The notes below the pieces were generated by a model. It made no database searches. It was not told where the DNA came from and saw nothing but the letters and a program-made list of their open reading frames with translations. Below are positions 26,202-34,969 of a stretch of DNA of 64,000 nucleotides, in pieces; the stretch's first letter is position 1; every line of letters begins with the position of its first letter. This DNA comes from Paraburkholderia lacunae (GTDB lineage Bacteria; Pseudomonadota; Gammaproteobacteria; Burkholderiales; Burkholderiaceae), in the NCBI RefSeq assembly GCF_003353175.1, contig NZ_QHKS01000001.1, positions 372,001 to 436,000 of the forward strand. The letters are read 5' to 3'. A program made the translations under genes and the position numbers.

Positions 26202-27680
26202 TTGAGCGAAACATCATGCGGCGACGCCTTCGTAGAATCCACAGACCCAGATGCGCAGGCGGCACCCAACTCTGCGAGAAAATTCATGTCCGAACTTCAG
26301 GCGACTGACAAGGTACCCGACGAGAGCGAAGCGCTCGCGGCGGCGCAAGAGTCCGTCAAGGCCGCCGTGCCGAGGCTGCTACTGGTGGATGACGAACCGG
26401 GGGTCATTTCGTCGCTCAGACGACTGCTCCGTCCGCTGAAATACGAGGTGCTCGCCGCGAACAGCGGTGCTGAGGCCCTCCTGCTGCTTGAATCCGCGCA
26501 GATCGATATCATCATTTCGGACATGCGAATGCCCAATATGGACGGCGCTGAGTTTCTGGCCCGCTCCCAGTCTCTCTGCCCGGACGCCATCCGGATACTG
26601 CTGACGGGTTATTCGGAAGTCGATGCCGTGGTTCGCGCGGTGAACGAAGGTCACGTCTATCACTACCTGCACAAGCCGTGGGACGATCAGGATCTTCTGC
26701 TGACGATACAACGCGGGCTCGAGCAACTCAGCCTGAAACGCGAAGCTGAACGACTGACCCGCCTGCTTCAGTTGCAAAACGAAAAACTGGCTGACTTCAA
26801 CACCGGGCTGGAACGGGAGGTTCATGCACGCACGGAGGAAATCAGGCAAACCGTCATGTTTCTCGAAGGCGCACAGCAGGATCTGAAAAGCAATTTCCTG
26901 ACGATGGTGAAGGTGTGCGCGAACATGGTCGAAATGCGCTGTGGCCTCCCGGGCCATTCCGCCAGGATCGGAGAACTCGCGAGACAGCTCGGTGCAGCGC
27001 TGGAAATGAGCGACTATGCCTGCAACGAACTGTTGATGGCAGGCCTGTTGCACGGAATCGGCAAGCTCTTTTTGCCCGACGCACTTCTGAAGACGCCCAT
27101 CGCGAAGATGTCCCCGCATGAAGCGAAGCTCTATCGCCTGCATCCCCTTCAGTGCCAGATGGCTTTAAGCCCCGTGTCGCAGCTTGGCGCTGTGCAAGGC
27201 ATGATCCGCCACCAGTACGAGCGGTTCGACGGGCGTGGCACGCCCGATGGCCTTTTCGGCGAATCCATTCCGTTGGGCGCCCGCATTCTGGCTCTTGCCC
27301 GCGACGTGGAGGATTTACGCATCGGCGCAATCGCGCCACAAAAGATGAGCGACGGCCAGATCGTCTCCACGGTGCGTGCACAATCGGGCATACGCTATGA
27401 CCCAGTCGTCTCTGAAAAATACATTGATCTGGTAACCAGGCACGCTGAGCTGGCGCCAGAGGGAGTACCAGACCGTCTCGATGCATCTCACCTGAAGGAA
27501 GGGATGAAGCTGGCGGAAGACCTCCGAACGTCACGCGGCACGTTGCTGATGACGAAGGGCAAGATACTTTCCGCCGATCAGGTCGCACAGATCCGGCGCT
27601 TCGAAATCCATGAAGAGGAGCAGTTCGTCATTCTGGTCGAACGCGGCGAGGCGGAGGCGAACAGGACGCAAGCGGCCTGA
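26202..27680 (+). CDS. Response regulator with a degenerate HD-GYP domain (RpfG-like)
   Basis: A 492-aa protein. The receiver domain (about residues 57-175) has D63-D64, phosphoacceptor D107 in IIISDMRMPNMDG and K in HKPWDD. A coiled coil at about 180-215 links it to an HD-GYP-like domain. In active c-di-GMP phosphodiesterases the motifs are HDIGK, HHERWDG and GYP. Here they read LLHGIGKL (Asp changed to Gly), RHQYERFDG and GRGTP. The missing metal ligand suggests loss of catalysis. A C-terminal beta domain follows (GMKLAEDLRTSRGTLLMTKG). The TTG at 26202 has no good binding site; an ATG at 26286 is an alternative. It closes the operon. Confidence 0.85.
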   Translation: MSETSCGDAFVESTDPDAQAAPNSARKFMSELQATDKVPDESEALAAAQESVKAAVPRLLLVDDEPGVISSLRRLLRPLKYEVLAANSGAEALLLLESAQIDIIISDMRMPNMDGAEFLARSQSLCPDAIRILLTGYSEVDAVVRAVNEGHVYHYLHKPWDDQDLLLTIQRGLEQLSLKREAERLTRLLQLQNEKLADFNTGLEREVHARTEEIRQTVMFLEGAQQDLKSNFLTMVKVCANMVEMRCGLPGHSARIGELARQLGAALEMSDYACNELLMAGLLHGIGKLFLPDALLKTPIAKMSPHEAKLYRLHPLQCQMALSPVSQLGAVQGMIRHQYERFDGRGTPDGLFGESIPLGARILALARDVEDLRIGAIAPQKMSDGQIVSTVRAQSGIRYDPVVSEKYIDLVTRHAELAPEGVPDRLDASHLKEGMKLAEDLRTSRGTLLMTKGKILSADQVAQIRRFEIHEEEQFVILVERGEAEANRTQAA

Positions 27681-27841
27681 TCCGGGATAGGCCGCCCAAT
27701 GGGGCGCTGATGATCAGGCTTTACCGGCGAGGTCGCGCACCCGCGACGGCTCGCGATGTCCAGCGCCTGCCTGCTGACGCCAAACCTCTTTCATTCCCGG
27801 GGGGCACCACGATGTCTACCCCTTCGCCTCCTGAATATCAG

Positions 27842-27865
27842 AAGCGGCCATCTACCCGGCCGCTT
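27842..27865. terminator. Inverted repeat between the signalling operon and mqo
   Basis: AAGCGGCC (27842-27849) pairs perfectly with GGCCGCTT (27858-27865). It lies between two convergent genes and probably terminates both, although the T runs are weak. Confidence 0.55.
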
Positions 27866-27879
27866 CCCCATCCCGAAAC

Positions 27880-29535
27880 TTAAAGCGCCATGTCAGCCGC
27901 AGCCTTGGCCGGCCGCGGTGCAGTGACCTCGGGCTTCGAACCCGGCGTCGTGGCGAGGTCGATCTGCGGCGGCGGCGTCAGCTGCAGCACCTGGCTGGTA
28001 TAGCTCCATTCCTGATACACCCTGGCTGGGCTGTCGTTGAGTTTGGTCCCGTAGCTCGGGACGATCTGACGGATCTTCTCCTGCCACGCCGGCGTCGCCA
28101 CCTTGTCCTTGAACACCTTCTCGAGCAGGCCGAGCATGATCGGCGCAGCGGTCGAGGCCCCCGGCGACGCGCCCAGCAGACCGGCGATACTGCCATCCTG
28201 CGAACTCACGATTTCCGTACCGAGCTTGAGGACGCCGCCCTTCGCGCCGTCGCGCTTGATGATCTGCACTCGCTGACCGGCTTGCCACAGGCGCCAGTCT
28301 TCCTTCTTCGCCTGCGGGAAGTATTGCTTCAACGCATTGAAGCGATCGTCATCGGTCAGCATCAGCTGACCCGCCAGGTATTCGACCAACGGGAACTCGT
28401 CGACGCCCACGTGCATCATCGGCACGACGTTGTGCATATTGGTGCTGCCCAGCAAATCGAGGTACGAGCCGTTCTTCAGGAATTTGGTCGAGAACGTCGC
28501 GAACGGTCCGAACAGAATGATCTTCTTGCCGTCGATGATGCGCGTGTCCAGGTGCGGAACCGACATCGGCGGCGAACCGACGGAAGCCTTGCCGTACGCC
28601 TTGGCCAGGTGCCGGCTCACGATCTCCGGATTTTCCGTCACGAGGAACGAACCGCCCACGGGAAACGCACCGTAGTCCCTGGCTTCCGGAATACCCGACG
28701 CCTGCAGCAGGTGCAACGCGCCGCCGCCTGCGCCGATGAACACGAACTTCGCGTCGACCTCCTGCGCGGAGTCCCCGGTCTGGGTCTTCACGTAGGACAC
28801 CCGCCACGTGCCGTCAGCATTGCGCCTGATGCTGCGCACTTCGCTGTTGAGCGAAAGATTGAAGCCGGGCTGGCTCTGCAGGTAGCCGACGAACTGGCGC
28901 GTAATCTCGCCGAAGTTCATGTCGGTGCCCACCGGGGACCAGGTCGCCGCGACCTTCTGCTTCGGATCGCGGCCTTCCATCATCAGCGGAACCCACTGCC
29001 TGATCTGGTCGAAGTCGTCCGAGTACTTCATGCCGCGGAACAACGGACTTGCCTGCAGCGCGTCGTAGCGATTCTTGAGGAAACGGACATTGTCGTCGCC
29101 CCAGACGAAGCTCATGTGCGGCGTCGAATTGATGAACGAGCGCGGATTCCTGAGCACATCGTTCCTGACCTGCCAGGCCCAGAACTGGCGCGACACCTGA
29201 AAGGCCTCGTTGATTTCGACGGCCTTCGAAATATCGATCGTGCCGTCCGGCTTCTCGGGCGTGTAGTTGAGCTCGGCCAACGCGGAATGCCCGGTGCCGG
29301 CATTGTTCCAGCCATTCGAGCTTTCCTTGGCCACACCGTCCAGACGCTCGATCATCATCATCGACCAGTCGGGCTGAAGCTCATGGAGCCACACGCCCAG
29401 CGTCGAACTCATGATGCCGCCGCCCACCAGCAGGACGTCGACCTTTTTCGTCTCGCCGGCTTGCGCGGAAAGTGCACCCACGGAAACAACCAACCCCAAA
29501 AAAACCGCTCTTATCGTCTTGATCAAAATGAACAA
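27880..29535 (-). CDS. mqo: Malate:quinone oxidoreductase with a signal peptide
   Basis: Mqo oxidises malate to oxaloacetate and passes electrons to the quinone pool, an FAD enzyme of the TCA cycle. The protein is 551 aa. The FAD motif is [20 protein letters not shown] at about residues 31-50, followed by [20 protein letters not shown], diagnostic of Mqo. Unlike the E. coli enzyme, it starts with a hydrophobic leader ([20 protein letters not shown]), a cleavable-signal-like sequence. That would place the enzyme on the periplasmic face or make it membrane-anchored. Start and leader are in the same open frame, so the extension is real unless translation starts inside. Confidence 0.95.
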   Translation of the reverse strand: MFILIKTIRAVFLGLVVSVGALSAQAGETKKVDVLLVGGGIMSSTLGVWLHELQPDWSMMMIERLDGVAKESSNGWNNAGTGHSALAELNYTPEKPDGTIDISKAVEINEAFQVSRQFWAWQVRNDVLRNPRSFINSTPHMSFVWGDDNVRFLKNRYDALQASPLFRGMKYSDDFDQIRQWVPLMMEGRDPKQKVAATWSPVGTDMNFGEITRQFVGYLQSQPGFNLSLNSEVRSIRRNADGTWRVSYVKTQTGDSAQEVDAKFVFIGAGGGALHLLQASGIPEARDYGAFPVGGSFLVTENPEIVSRHLAKAYGKASVGSPPMSVPHLDTRIIDGKKIILFGPFATFSTKFLKNGSYLDLLGSTNMHNVVPMMHVGVDEFPLVEYLAGQLMLTDDDRFNALKQYFPQAKKEDWRLWQAGQRVQIIKRDGAKGGVLKLGTEIVSSQDGSIAGLLGASPGASTAAPIMLGLLEKVFKDKVATPAWQEKIRQIVPSYGTKLNDSPARVYQEWSYTSQVLQLTPPPQIDLATTPGSKPEVTAPRPAKAAADMAL

Positions 29536-30020
29536 CCCTTCTCAACGTGCACAAAATCCTCACCGGAACTTCCGCTTGAACGGTGTCGGCAAAAAACCTT
29601 CCCACATCTCAATCGGAGTTCCGATCAGAGGAATCGAATGCGCCAATAAAAGCCTGCGCGCAGGAAGCTCAAGGACTTCCTGTCGCGTACGGCGACAAAT
29701 TTTTTGTGTCTCGGGTGCGTAGTGCGTCGCTGGATATGGACGCCGCTTGAAATGAAAACCAACTGCCACAAACGTGAACGGGGCTAGAGCCGACGACACT
29801 CAACGGCGCGCGCACCAAAAAAGCGCACTGACCGCAATTGCCGAGCGCGCGGGAGCGACTCGTGAAAACCACCGGATAGCTGCCTCCATTGGAGGGATGG
29901 AGGCAGCGGGTGCGTAATATAACTGAAATTGGGATAGCTGAAATCGACAGCAAAAAGATTTTTGGGCCCGGCCCGCTGTCGTATCAATGCCCAACCCTGC
30001 AACTTCAAGGAGGTTTCTTG
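29536..30020. other. Divergent intergenic region between mqo and a secreted protein gene
   Basis: This 485-bp stretch holds the two promoter regions and no gene. An imperfect-free inverted repeat CTGCCTCCA (29880-29888)/TGGAGGCAG (29898-29906) lies in the right half; with no T run after it, a protein-binding or attenuator role is as likely as termination. Confidence 0.5.
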
Positions 30021-30344
30021 ATGAGATTCCGCTCCACCGCGACTACCGCTTCGGCAGTCATTCTCCTCGCCGCATCTTCGTTCGCCGCTCACGCCGAGAC
30101 AGCACCCGCCGACGGCCAGTGGCGCGCCAGCCCGCTCGCACTCTCCACGCTTTTACAGGACGGCTACAAGATCGTCGCCGTGATCAATGGCGCGCACGGC
30201 AGCGCCGGCATGGCCGATACCATTTTCGTCCAGCGCGACCAGAGCGCGTTCAAATGCATCGACCCGTCGCCACCCGATGCCAAGACAAAGGCAGCCTGCT
30301 TCGAACTGGTTCAGCCGTCGGGCGCAGCGTCTGAAGCGAAATGA
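30021..30344 (+). CDS. Small secreted protein of unknown function
   Basis: A 107-aa protein with a Sec signal peptide (TTASAVILLAASSFAAHAET) and a mature part of about 80 aa containing LSTLLQDGYKIVAVINGAHG and two Cys that could pair (FKCIDP and AACFELV). The ATG at 30021 follows AAGGAGG, so the open upstream frame is ignored. It resembles small periplasmic hypothetical proteins of Burkholderia with no assigned role. The next feature is a transporter fragment, so no operon can be inferred. Confidence 0.75.
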   Translation: MRFRSTATTASAVILLAASSFAAHAETAPADGQWRASPLALSTLLQDGYKIVAVINGAHGSAGMADTIFVQRDQSAFKCIDPSPPDAKTKAACFELVQPSGAASEAK

Positions 30345-30377
30345 GCGGCGAACCCCGCCGATGCGATCCATCGGCGC

Positions 30378-30653
30378 ATGAAGGACCCGAACTTCGCCAC
30401 CGGCACCTTCTTCATCTTCGTGATCGGTGCGGTGATGTCCGCGACGCGCGCGCTGCTGCCGCCGATGCTGCAAAACCTGATGAACTATCCGGTCGCGACA
30501 ACGGACCTCGTCACCGCGCCGAGCGGCGCGGGCACAATGATCGCGATGCTGTTGGCCGGGCGGTTATTGAAACGGATCGACGCGCGGCTGTTGCTGATCC
30601 GGCCAGCGCGCAAACAGCCGGATGCATCGCTCGCGCACGCGGCAATGGATTGA
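30378..30653 (+). pseudogene. Fragment of a DHA2-family multidrug transporter (EmrB-like)
   Basis: The first 72 codons encode the middle of an EmrB-type drug:proton antiporter: FATGTFFIFVIGAVMSATRA, LLPPMLQNLMNYPVATTDLV and APSGAGTMIAMLLAGRLL. Full-length relatives have about 500 aa and 14 membrane segments; only about two are left. The sequence after codon 75 is unrelated. It is a degraded copy with deletions on both sides. Confidence 0.75.
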
Positions 30654-30676
30654 TTCGACGACCACCTGCACGGCGT

Positions 30677-31321
30677 TCAGCCTTCGATCCTTCCTCGCGT
30701 GACGCCCAGCAATCCCGCCATCGCCGCGCGCGCCGCCACGGCATTGCGTTCTCGGATCGCCTCGAACACCGCCGTATGCTCGGCCAGCGACGCGTTGAAC
30801 ACCTCCGCGCGTTTCGCATTCAGCCGCAGTTGCGCTTCCAGCGTGCGCTCGATCAGCGTGCCGAGCGGAATCAGCAGTTCGTTGCTGCAGGCGGTCAGCA
30901 CGCTCAAATGAAACTGCAGATCGGCGCGCACCCATTCATCGACATTGCGCGCCGCGACCATCGCCGCATGTGCCGTTGCGAGCGCATCGAAAGTCTCGTC
31001 CGTGTGCGAGGCCGCCGCCAAACCCGCCGCGTGCGGCTCGATCATCTCGCGCATCTCCTGCAGCTTGAGCGCGAACGCCATCGGCTCGGCCACGCGCGAG
31101 TACCAGTCGAGCACATCGACATCGAGCAGATTCCACGCGTTTTTCGGCCGCACGCGCGTGCCCACGCGCGGCCGCGATTCGATCAGCCCTTTCGACGTCA
31201 GCGTACGCAGCGCCTCGCGCAGCACTGTGCGGCTCACGCCGAATGTGTCCATCAACTCCGCCTCGCGCGGCAGGATCGAGTCGGGCGCGTAGTCGCCGCG
31301 CAGTATCGCGGTTGCCAGCAA
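30677..31321 (-). CDS. GntR/FadR-family regulator, likely of galactonate genes
   Basis: A transcription factor with an N-terminal winged helix (ILPREAELMDTFGVSRTVLR, then EALRTLTSKGLIESRPRVGT) and a FadR-type FCD ligand domain (DLQFHLSVLTACSN; ALAEHTAVFEAI-like segment). It is divergent from dgoD, so it is probably the DgoR-like repressor that responds to galactonate. The start is unclear. The frame is open back to 31417 and encodes the expected AIQHDLHGRVAHL before the TTG at 31321, but has no ATG or GTG. The protein may start at a CTG (31342) or TTG, or the start may be damaged. The tandem palindromic site at 31484-31507 is its likely operator. Confidence 0.82.
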   Translation of the reverse strand: MLATAILRGDYAPDSILPREAELMDTFGVSRTVLREALRTLTSKGLIESRPRVGTRVRPKNAWNLLDVDVLDWYSRVAEPMAFALKLQEMREMIEPHAAGLAAASHTDETFDALATAHAAMVAARNVDEWVRADLQFHLSVLTACSNELLIPLGTLIERTLEAQLRLNAKRAEVFNASLAEHTAVFEAIRERNAVAARAAMAGLLGVTRGRIEG

Positions 31322-31483
31322 ATGGGCGACGCGCCCATGCAGATCGTGCTGAATAGCTTTCTCCCAGCAGCCTTGCGGCGCTATGTCATATCGGAACCCA
31401 GGCCGGAACGAGCGGGATTATCCGGCATCCCAACCCTCACACCCAAGGCGCGGAATCCATCGACCCCATCCCAAATTTTCACC

Positions 31484-31507
31484 AATAGTACTATTAATAG
31501 TACTTAA
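31484..31507. promoter_or_regulatory. Tandem palindromic operator between gntR and dgoD
   Basis: AATAGTACTATT (31484-31495) is a perfect 12-bp palindrome, and it is followed directly by AATAGTACTTAA (31496-31507). Together they contain the perfect 18-bp palindrome AGTACTATTAATAGTACT (31487-31504). The site is AT-rich in a GC-rich region and is typical of FadR-subfamily binding sites. It lies 73 bp upstream of dgoD. Confidence 0.72.
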
Positions 31508-31579
31508 ACGAGGTTTTGTTGTAGCATGTGAATCCTCGAAATATTCCGCAGGCGCTCAAGCCGCAAGGAGACGCACACC

Positions 31580-32728
31580 ATGAAAATCACCAGGCTCGAA
31601 ACTTTCATCGTCCCGCCGCGCTGGTGCTTCCTCAAGATCGAGACCGACGAAGGCATCGTCGGCTGGGGCGAGCCGGTGGTCGAAGGCCGCGCGCATACGG
31701 TGGCGGCCGCCGTCGAGGAACTGTCCGACTATCTGATCGGCAAGGACCCGCTGCTGATCGAAGACCATTGGCAGGTGATGTACCGCGCGGGCTTCTACCG
31801 CGGCGGCCCGATCACGATGAGCGCGATCGCCGGCGTCGACCAGGCGCTGTGGGACATCAAGGGCAAGCATCACGGCGTGCCGGTTCACGCGCTGCTCGGC
31901 GGCCAGGTGCGCGACAGGATCAAGGTGTATTCGTGGATCGGCGGCGACCGCCCGAGCGACGTCGCGAACAACGCGCGCGCCGTGGTCGAACGCGGCTTCA
32001 AGGCGGTGAAGATGAACGGCTCTGAGGAGTTGCAGATCATCGACACCTTCGACAAAGTGCAAGGCGTGATCAACAACGTCGCCGCCGTGCGGGAAGCGGT
32101 CGGGCCGAACGTCGGCATCGGCGTGGACTTCCATGGCCGCGTGCACAAGCCGATGGCGAAGGTGCTGGCGAAGGAACTCGACCCCTACAAGCTGCTCTTC
32201 ATCGAAGAGCCGGTGCTGTCGGAGAACGCGGAAGCCTTGCGCGACATCGTCAATCAGACCAGCACGCCGATCGCGCTCGGCGAGCGTCTGTATTCGCGCT
32301 GGGACTTCAAGCACATTCTGTCGGGCGGTTACGTCGACATCATTCAGCCGGATGCGTCGCACGCGGGCGGCATCACCGAGTGCCGCAAGATCGCGTCGAT
32401 GGCCGAAGCGTACGACGTCGCGCTCGCCTTGCACTGCCCACTCGGTCCGATCGCCTTGGCGACCTGCCTGCAGATCGACGCGGTGAGCTACAACGCGTTC
32501 ATCCAGGAACAGAGCCTCGGCATCCACTACAACCAGGGCAACGATCTGCTCGACTACATCAAGAATCCGGAAGTCTTCAAATACGAAGACGGCTTCGTGT
32601 CGATTCCGCAAGGCCCGGGCCTCGGCATCGAAGTCAACGAGGAGAAGGTGCGCGAGATGGCGAAGGTCGGCCACCGCTGGCGTAATCCGGTGTGGCGCCA
32701 TGAGGATGGCAGCGTCGCCGAATGGTAA
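31580..32728 (+). CDS. dgoD: D-galactonate dehydratase
   Basis: DgoD removes water from D-galactonate to give 2-keto-3-deoxygalactonate in the De Ley-Doudoroff branch. The protein is 382 aa, equal to the E. coli enzyme. It is a member of the mandelate racemase/enolase family: the capping N terminus [20 protein letters not shown], the metal ligands in [17 protein letters not shown] and [12 protein letters not shown], and the catalytic His in [15 protein letters not shown]. An AAGGAG precedes the ATG at ideal spacing. No kinase or aldolase gene of the pathway is next to it; a terminator follows, so it is a single-gene unit under the divergent GntR regulator. Confidence 0.93.
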   Translation: MKITRLETFIVPPRWCFLKIETDEGIVGWGEPVVEGRAHTVAAAVEELSDYLIGKDPLLIEDHWQVMYRAGFYRGGPITMSAIAGVDQALWDIKGKHHGVPVHALLGGQVRDRIKVYSWIGGDRPSDVANNARAVVERGFKAVKMNGSEELQIIDTFDKVQGVINNVAAVREAVGPNVGIGVDFHGRVHKPMAKVLAKELDPYKLLFIEEPVLSENAEALRDIVNQTSTPIALGERLYSRWDFKHILSGGYVDIIQPDASHAGGITECRKIASMAEAYDVALALHCPLGPIALATCLQIDAVSYNAFIQEQSLGIHYNQGNDLLDYIKNPEVFKYEDGFVSIPQGPGLGIEVNEEKVREMAKVGHRWRNPVWRHEDGSVAEW

Positions 32729-32740
32729 TTGCGTGAACTG

Positions 32741-32770
32741 GAACGCCGCCTGAAGGCGGTGTTCTGTTTT
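32741..32770 (+). terminator. Terminator of dgoD
   Basis: GAACGCCGCC (32741-32750) pairs with GGCGGTGTTC (32755-32764) with one G-T pair, TGAA loop, then TGTTTT. Confidence 0.8.
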
Positions 32771-33012
32771 CAAGAACCACCCATGACGCCGTCGCGCGTG
32801 TTACGCAACGCGTAGCGCGCGCCGTCGCAGTTACGTAACATCCCGGACCGAAACGCTCGAAACACGTCGTTTCCGGCCCTTTCCGGGGCTCGCCTCGAAT
32901 CGCGCAAAGCCTTACCCAGAAAGGCTTTCAAGCCATCTGTTCGGCACCGGACATACGCTTGGCCCACTCCTTGCTCAAATGCATTCAAACGACAATGCAT
33001 CGGGGGAGCATC

Positions 33013-33315
33013 ATGGGCGAATTCCTTCCTGACTATCTGATCCGCGAACAGGCCGCCGTGGGCGCACTGGTCGCGTTCGGCGTGCTTCGCATCATCGGCG
33101 CGGCGCTCGCGTTCGAACGCGGCTGGCGCATCCAGGTGGTCGAGAAGTGCTTCATCGCCGCCGCGGTGCTGTACTGCCTGCCGCAACTCTTCGACCTGCT
33201 GACCCACATGTACGGCTCGCGCGCTGCGGCTGCGGAACTGGAAGGCAAGGCAGCCGGTTGCGCGATTGCGCTGTTCTGCGCGCCGATACTCGGACATCGG
33301 CTCGGCTTCGAATAA
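33013..33315 (+). CDS. Small membrane protein of unknown function
   Basis: A 100-aa protein with three hydrophobic segments (AAVGALVAFGVLRIIGAALA; CFIAAAVLYCLPQLFDLL; AAGCAIALFCAPILG). The ATG at 33013 follows GGGGAG. It is followed closely by a DUF2158 gene, and the two may form an operon that ends at the terminator 33604-33635. I do not recognise a family. Confidence 0.7.
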   Translation: MGEFLPDYLIREQAAVGALVAFGVLRIIGAALAFERGWRIQVVEKCFIAAAVLYCLPQLFDLLTHMYGSRAAAAELEGKAAGCAIALFCAPILGHRLGFE

Positions 33316-33334
33316 CCCCGCCTTCATCGAGCGG

Positions 33335-33556
33335 ATGTTCTCCATGCGCCTGGCAAGAAGACCCGCGTATCGCCCCGGCGACATACTGACGCTGAAGTCC
33401 GGCGGGCTTCCGATGACCGCCACCTGGGCCGGCCCGGTGGTGTTCGCGCCCGGCAACTGGCTGATCTGCCAGTGGTTCGGCGACGACGGCGAACTGCATC
33501 AGGACATGTTTCCGGAAGCAACGCTGAAACGGGCGCGCAACACGCTCACTGCCTAG
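33335..33556 (+). CDS. YodC-like DUF2158 protein
   Basis: A 73-aa cytoplasmic protein. The signature YRPGDILTLKSGGLPMT at the N terminus and CQWFGDDGELHQDMFPEATL near the C terminus are those of the DUF2158/YodC family of small beta-rich proteins of unknown role. The start could be the ATG at 33335 or the one at 33344; the binding site GAGCGG slightly favours the second. It lies 20 bp after the membrane protein gene. Confidence 0.8.
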   Translation: MFSMRLARRPAYRPGDILTLKSGGLPMTATWAGPVVFAPGNWLICQWFGDDGELHQDMFPEATLKRARNTLTA

Positions 33557-33603
33557 AGGGCAGTAACGGATCAGCCGGCCACCGCCGGGCGACCGTGTGT
33601 ATT

Positions 33604-33635
33604 GCGCCGCACGCGTTTGAGGTGCGGCGCTTTTT
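33604..33635 (+). terminator. Terminator after the DUF2158 gene
   Basis: GCGCCGCAC (33604-33612) pairs perfectly with GTGCGGCGC (33622-33630), followed by five T. It also lies beyond the end of the convergent copD gene. Confidence 0.88.
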
Positions 33636-33665
33636 ATGTCGCGCCAGCCGCGAGCGCGACAGCGC

Positions 33666-34595
33666 TCAGCCCAGCGCGGCGAACGCCGGCACGCTATGCG
33701 CCAGCGCGGCCGCCGCGACGAGCACGCCGATCATCGCCAGTGCTTCCAGATACAGCACGTTGACGAAGGTATGCGCATCCATCGTCGATGCGGTGCGGCG
33801 CAAACGCGGCAGCGCGAGAAAACGGTTGAGGCCGCCGAGCACCAGCGCCAGCGCAACCAAGGCGAGCTTCAGCGTCAGCACATGACCCCACGTACTGATC
33901 TCGATCGCCTCGAACGAGCCGCCCGAGCCGCGCACGCCGTTGAATAGGCCGGTCAGCAACACGAAGCCGACCGCCACCAGCGACACGTTCGACACCTGCG
34001 TCGCCGTGCGGATCAGCATGCCGCGCGCGGTGGAGATGCCGAGCGCGGGCAACACCGACAGCCCCGCCGCCATTGCGAGGCCGCCCCATACGCTCGTGAC
34101 CAGCACATGCAGCGTCTGCATGCCGATCGCCGCCGGAGCCGGTCCGGCGTCGGCCGCATGCCCGAGCGACGCCTTGCCCGCGGCGACCGCGATCACCGCG
34201 AGCCACAGCAACGCGTTGCGCACCATGCCCGTGTGATGAGCGATGGCTGTGCCGAGCAGGACCAGCGCGCCCGCGAACGCCACGCTCCAGCCGTAGCCGA
34301 CGTGCGTTTGCGTCAACACGGTCGGCACGACACCGATCGCAGCGGGCAACCCGACGCCGCTCATCGACGCCGCCTGATACAACAACCAGCCGCAATCCGC
34401 GAGCACCAGCACGACGGCGGCCGTCAGCATCGACCGTTGCGCACGCAACCAGGCGGGCCGCGCCGGGGCGATCTTGGCCTGCGCGTCCCTGGCGAGCCAC
34501 CCGCCGAGCAACGCCGAACCCACGGCAAACGCAAATGCGACATTCATGAGCGCGGCCATGGCGACCTGCCCGATCCACAGTCCGTCGAGGCTCAT
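33666..34595 (-). CDS. copD: Copper resistance protein CopD, chromosomal copy
   Basis: A second CopD of 309 aa with about eight membrane segments. His residues are seen in IAHHTGMVRNALLW, ASLGHAADAG and MQTLHVLVTSVWGGLAMAAG. The terminal region reads LGGLNRFLALPRL, against GGHNRF in the island copy. It overlaps the copC stop by 4 bp. The sequence is clearly divergent from the island copy at 9926-10867, so the two are paralogues or xenologues, not a recent duplication. Together with copC it is probably the housekeeping copper uptake or delivery pair. Confidence 0.9.
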   Translation of the reverse strand: MSLDGLWIGQVAMAALMNVAFAFAVGSALLGGWLARDAQAKIAPARPAWLRAQRSMLTAAVVLVLADCGWLLYQAASMSGVGLPAAIGVVPTVLTQTHVGYGWSVAFAGALVLLGTAIAHHTGMVRNALLWLAVIAVAAGKASLGHAADAGPAPAAIGMQTLHVLVTSVWGGLAMAAGLSVLPALGISTARGMLIRTATQVSNVSLVAVGFVLLTGLFNGVRGSGGSFEAIEISTWGHVLTLKLALVALALVLGGLNRFLALPRLRRTASTMDAHTFVNVLYLEALAMIGVLVAAAALAHSVPAFAALG

Positions 34596-34969
34596 TTGAC
34601 GGTGAATGCGAAGTTGCCCTGGGTGCGGTGGCCGTCCGTGGCGACCGCGGTCCAGTGCACCGTGTAGCGGCCCGCCGCCAGCGACGGCAGCGCCAGGTGC
34701 AGGACCTTGGCGTCGCTCCTGTCGACTTGCGAGGCAGCCGGCGCGACGGCCTTACCGCTCGCATCGCTCAGTGCGATCTTGCTGAAGGCCGGTTCGAGCG
34801 GCTCGGTGAAATGGATCGTCACTTCCGCCGGCGCGGCGACTTCGGCGTTTGCCGCCGGCTCGCTCGACACGAGATGCGCATGCGCAAAAGCCGTGGACGT
34901 CAAAGCCAGCGCCGCGGCGCCAAGCGCCAACGCGCGCAGCGCCGGACCAGAAAAATTGAATAGCTTCAT
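34592..34969 (-). CDS. copC: Periplasmic copper-binding protein CopC, chromosomal copy
   Basis: A 125-aa precursor with a signal peptide (LALGAAALALTSTAFA) and a mature start HAHLVSSEPAANAEV, where the first His is a Cu(II) ligand. TIHFTEPLEPAFSKIAL and the C-terminal WTAVATDGHRTQGNFAFTVK complete the CopC fold. The frame is open to 35092, but the ATG at 34967-34969 begins the signal peptide. It is coupled to the downstream copD by a 4-bp overlap. Confidence 0.92.
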   Translation of the reverse strand: MKLFNFSGPALRALALGAAALALTSTAFAHAHLVSSEPAANAEVAAPAEVTIHFTEPLEPAFSKIALSDASGKAVAPAASQVDRSDAKVLHLALPSLAAGRYTVHWTAVATDGHRTQGNFAFTVK

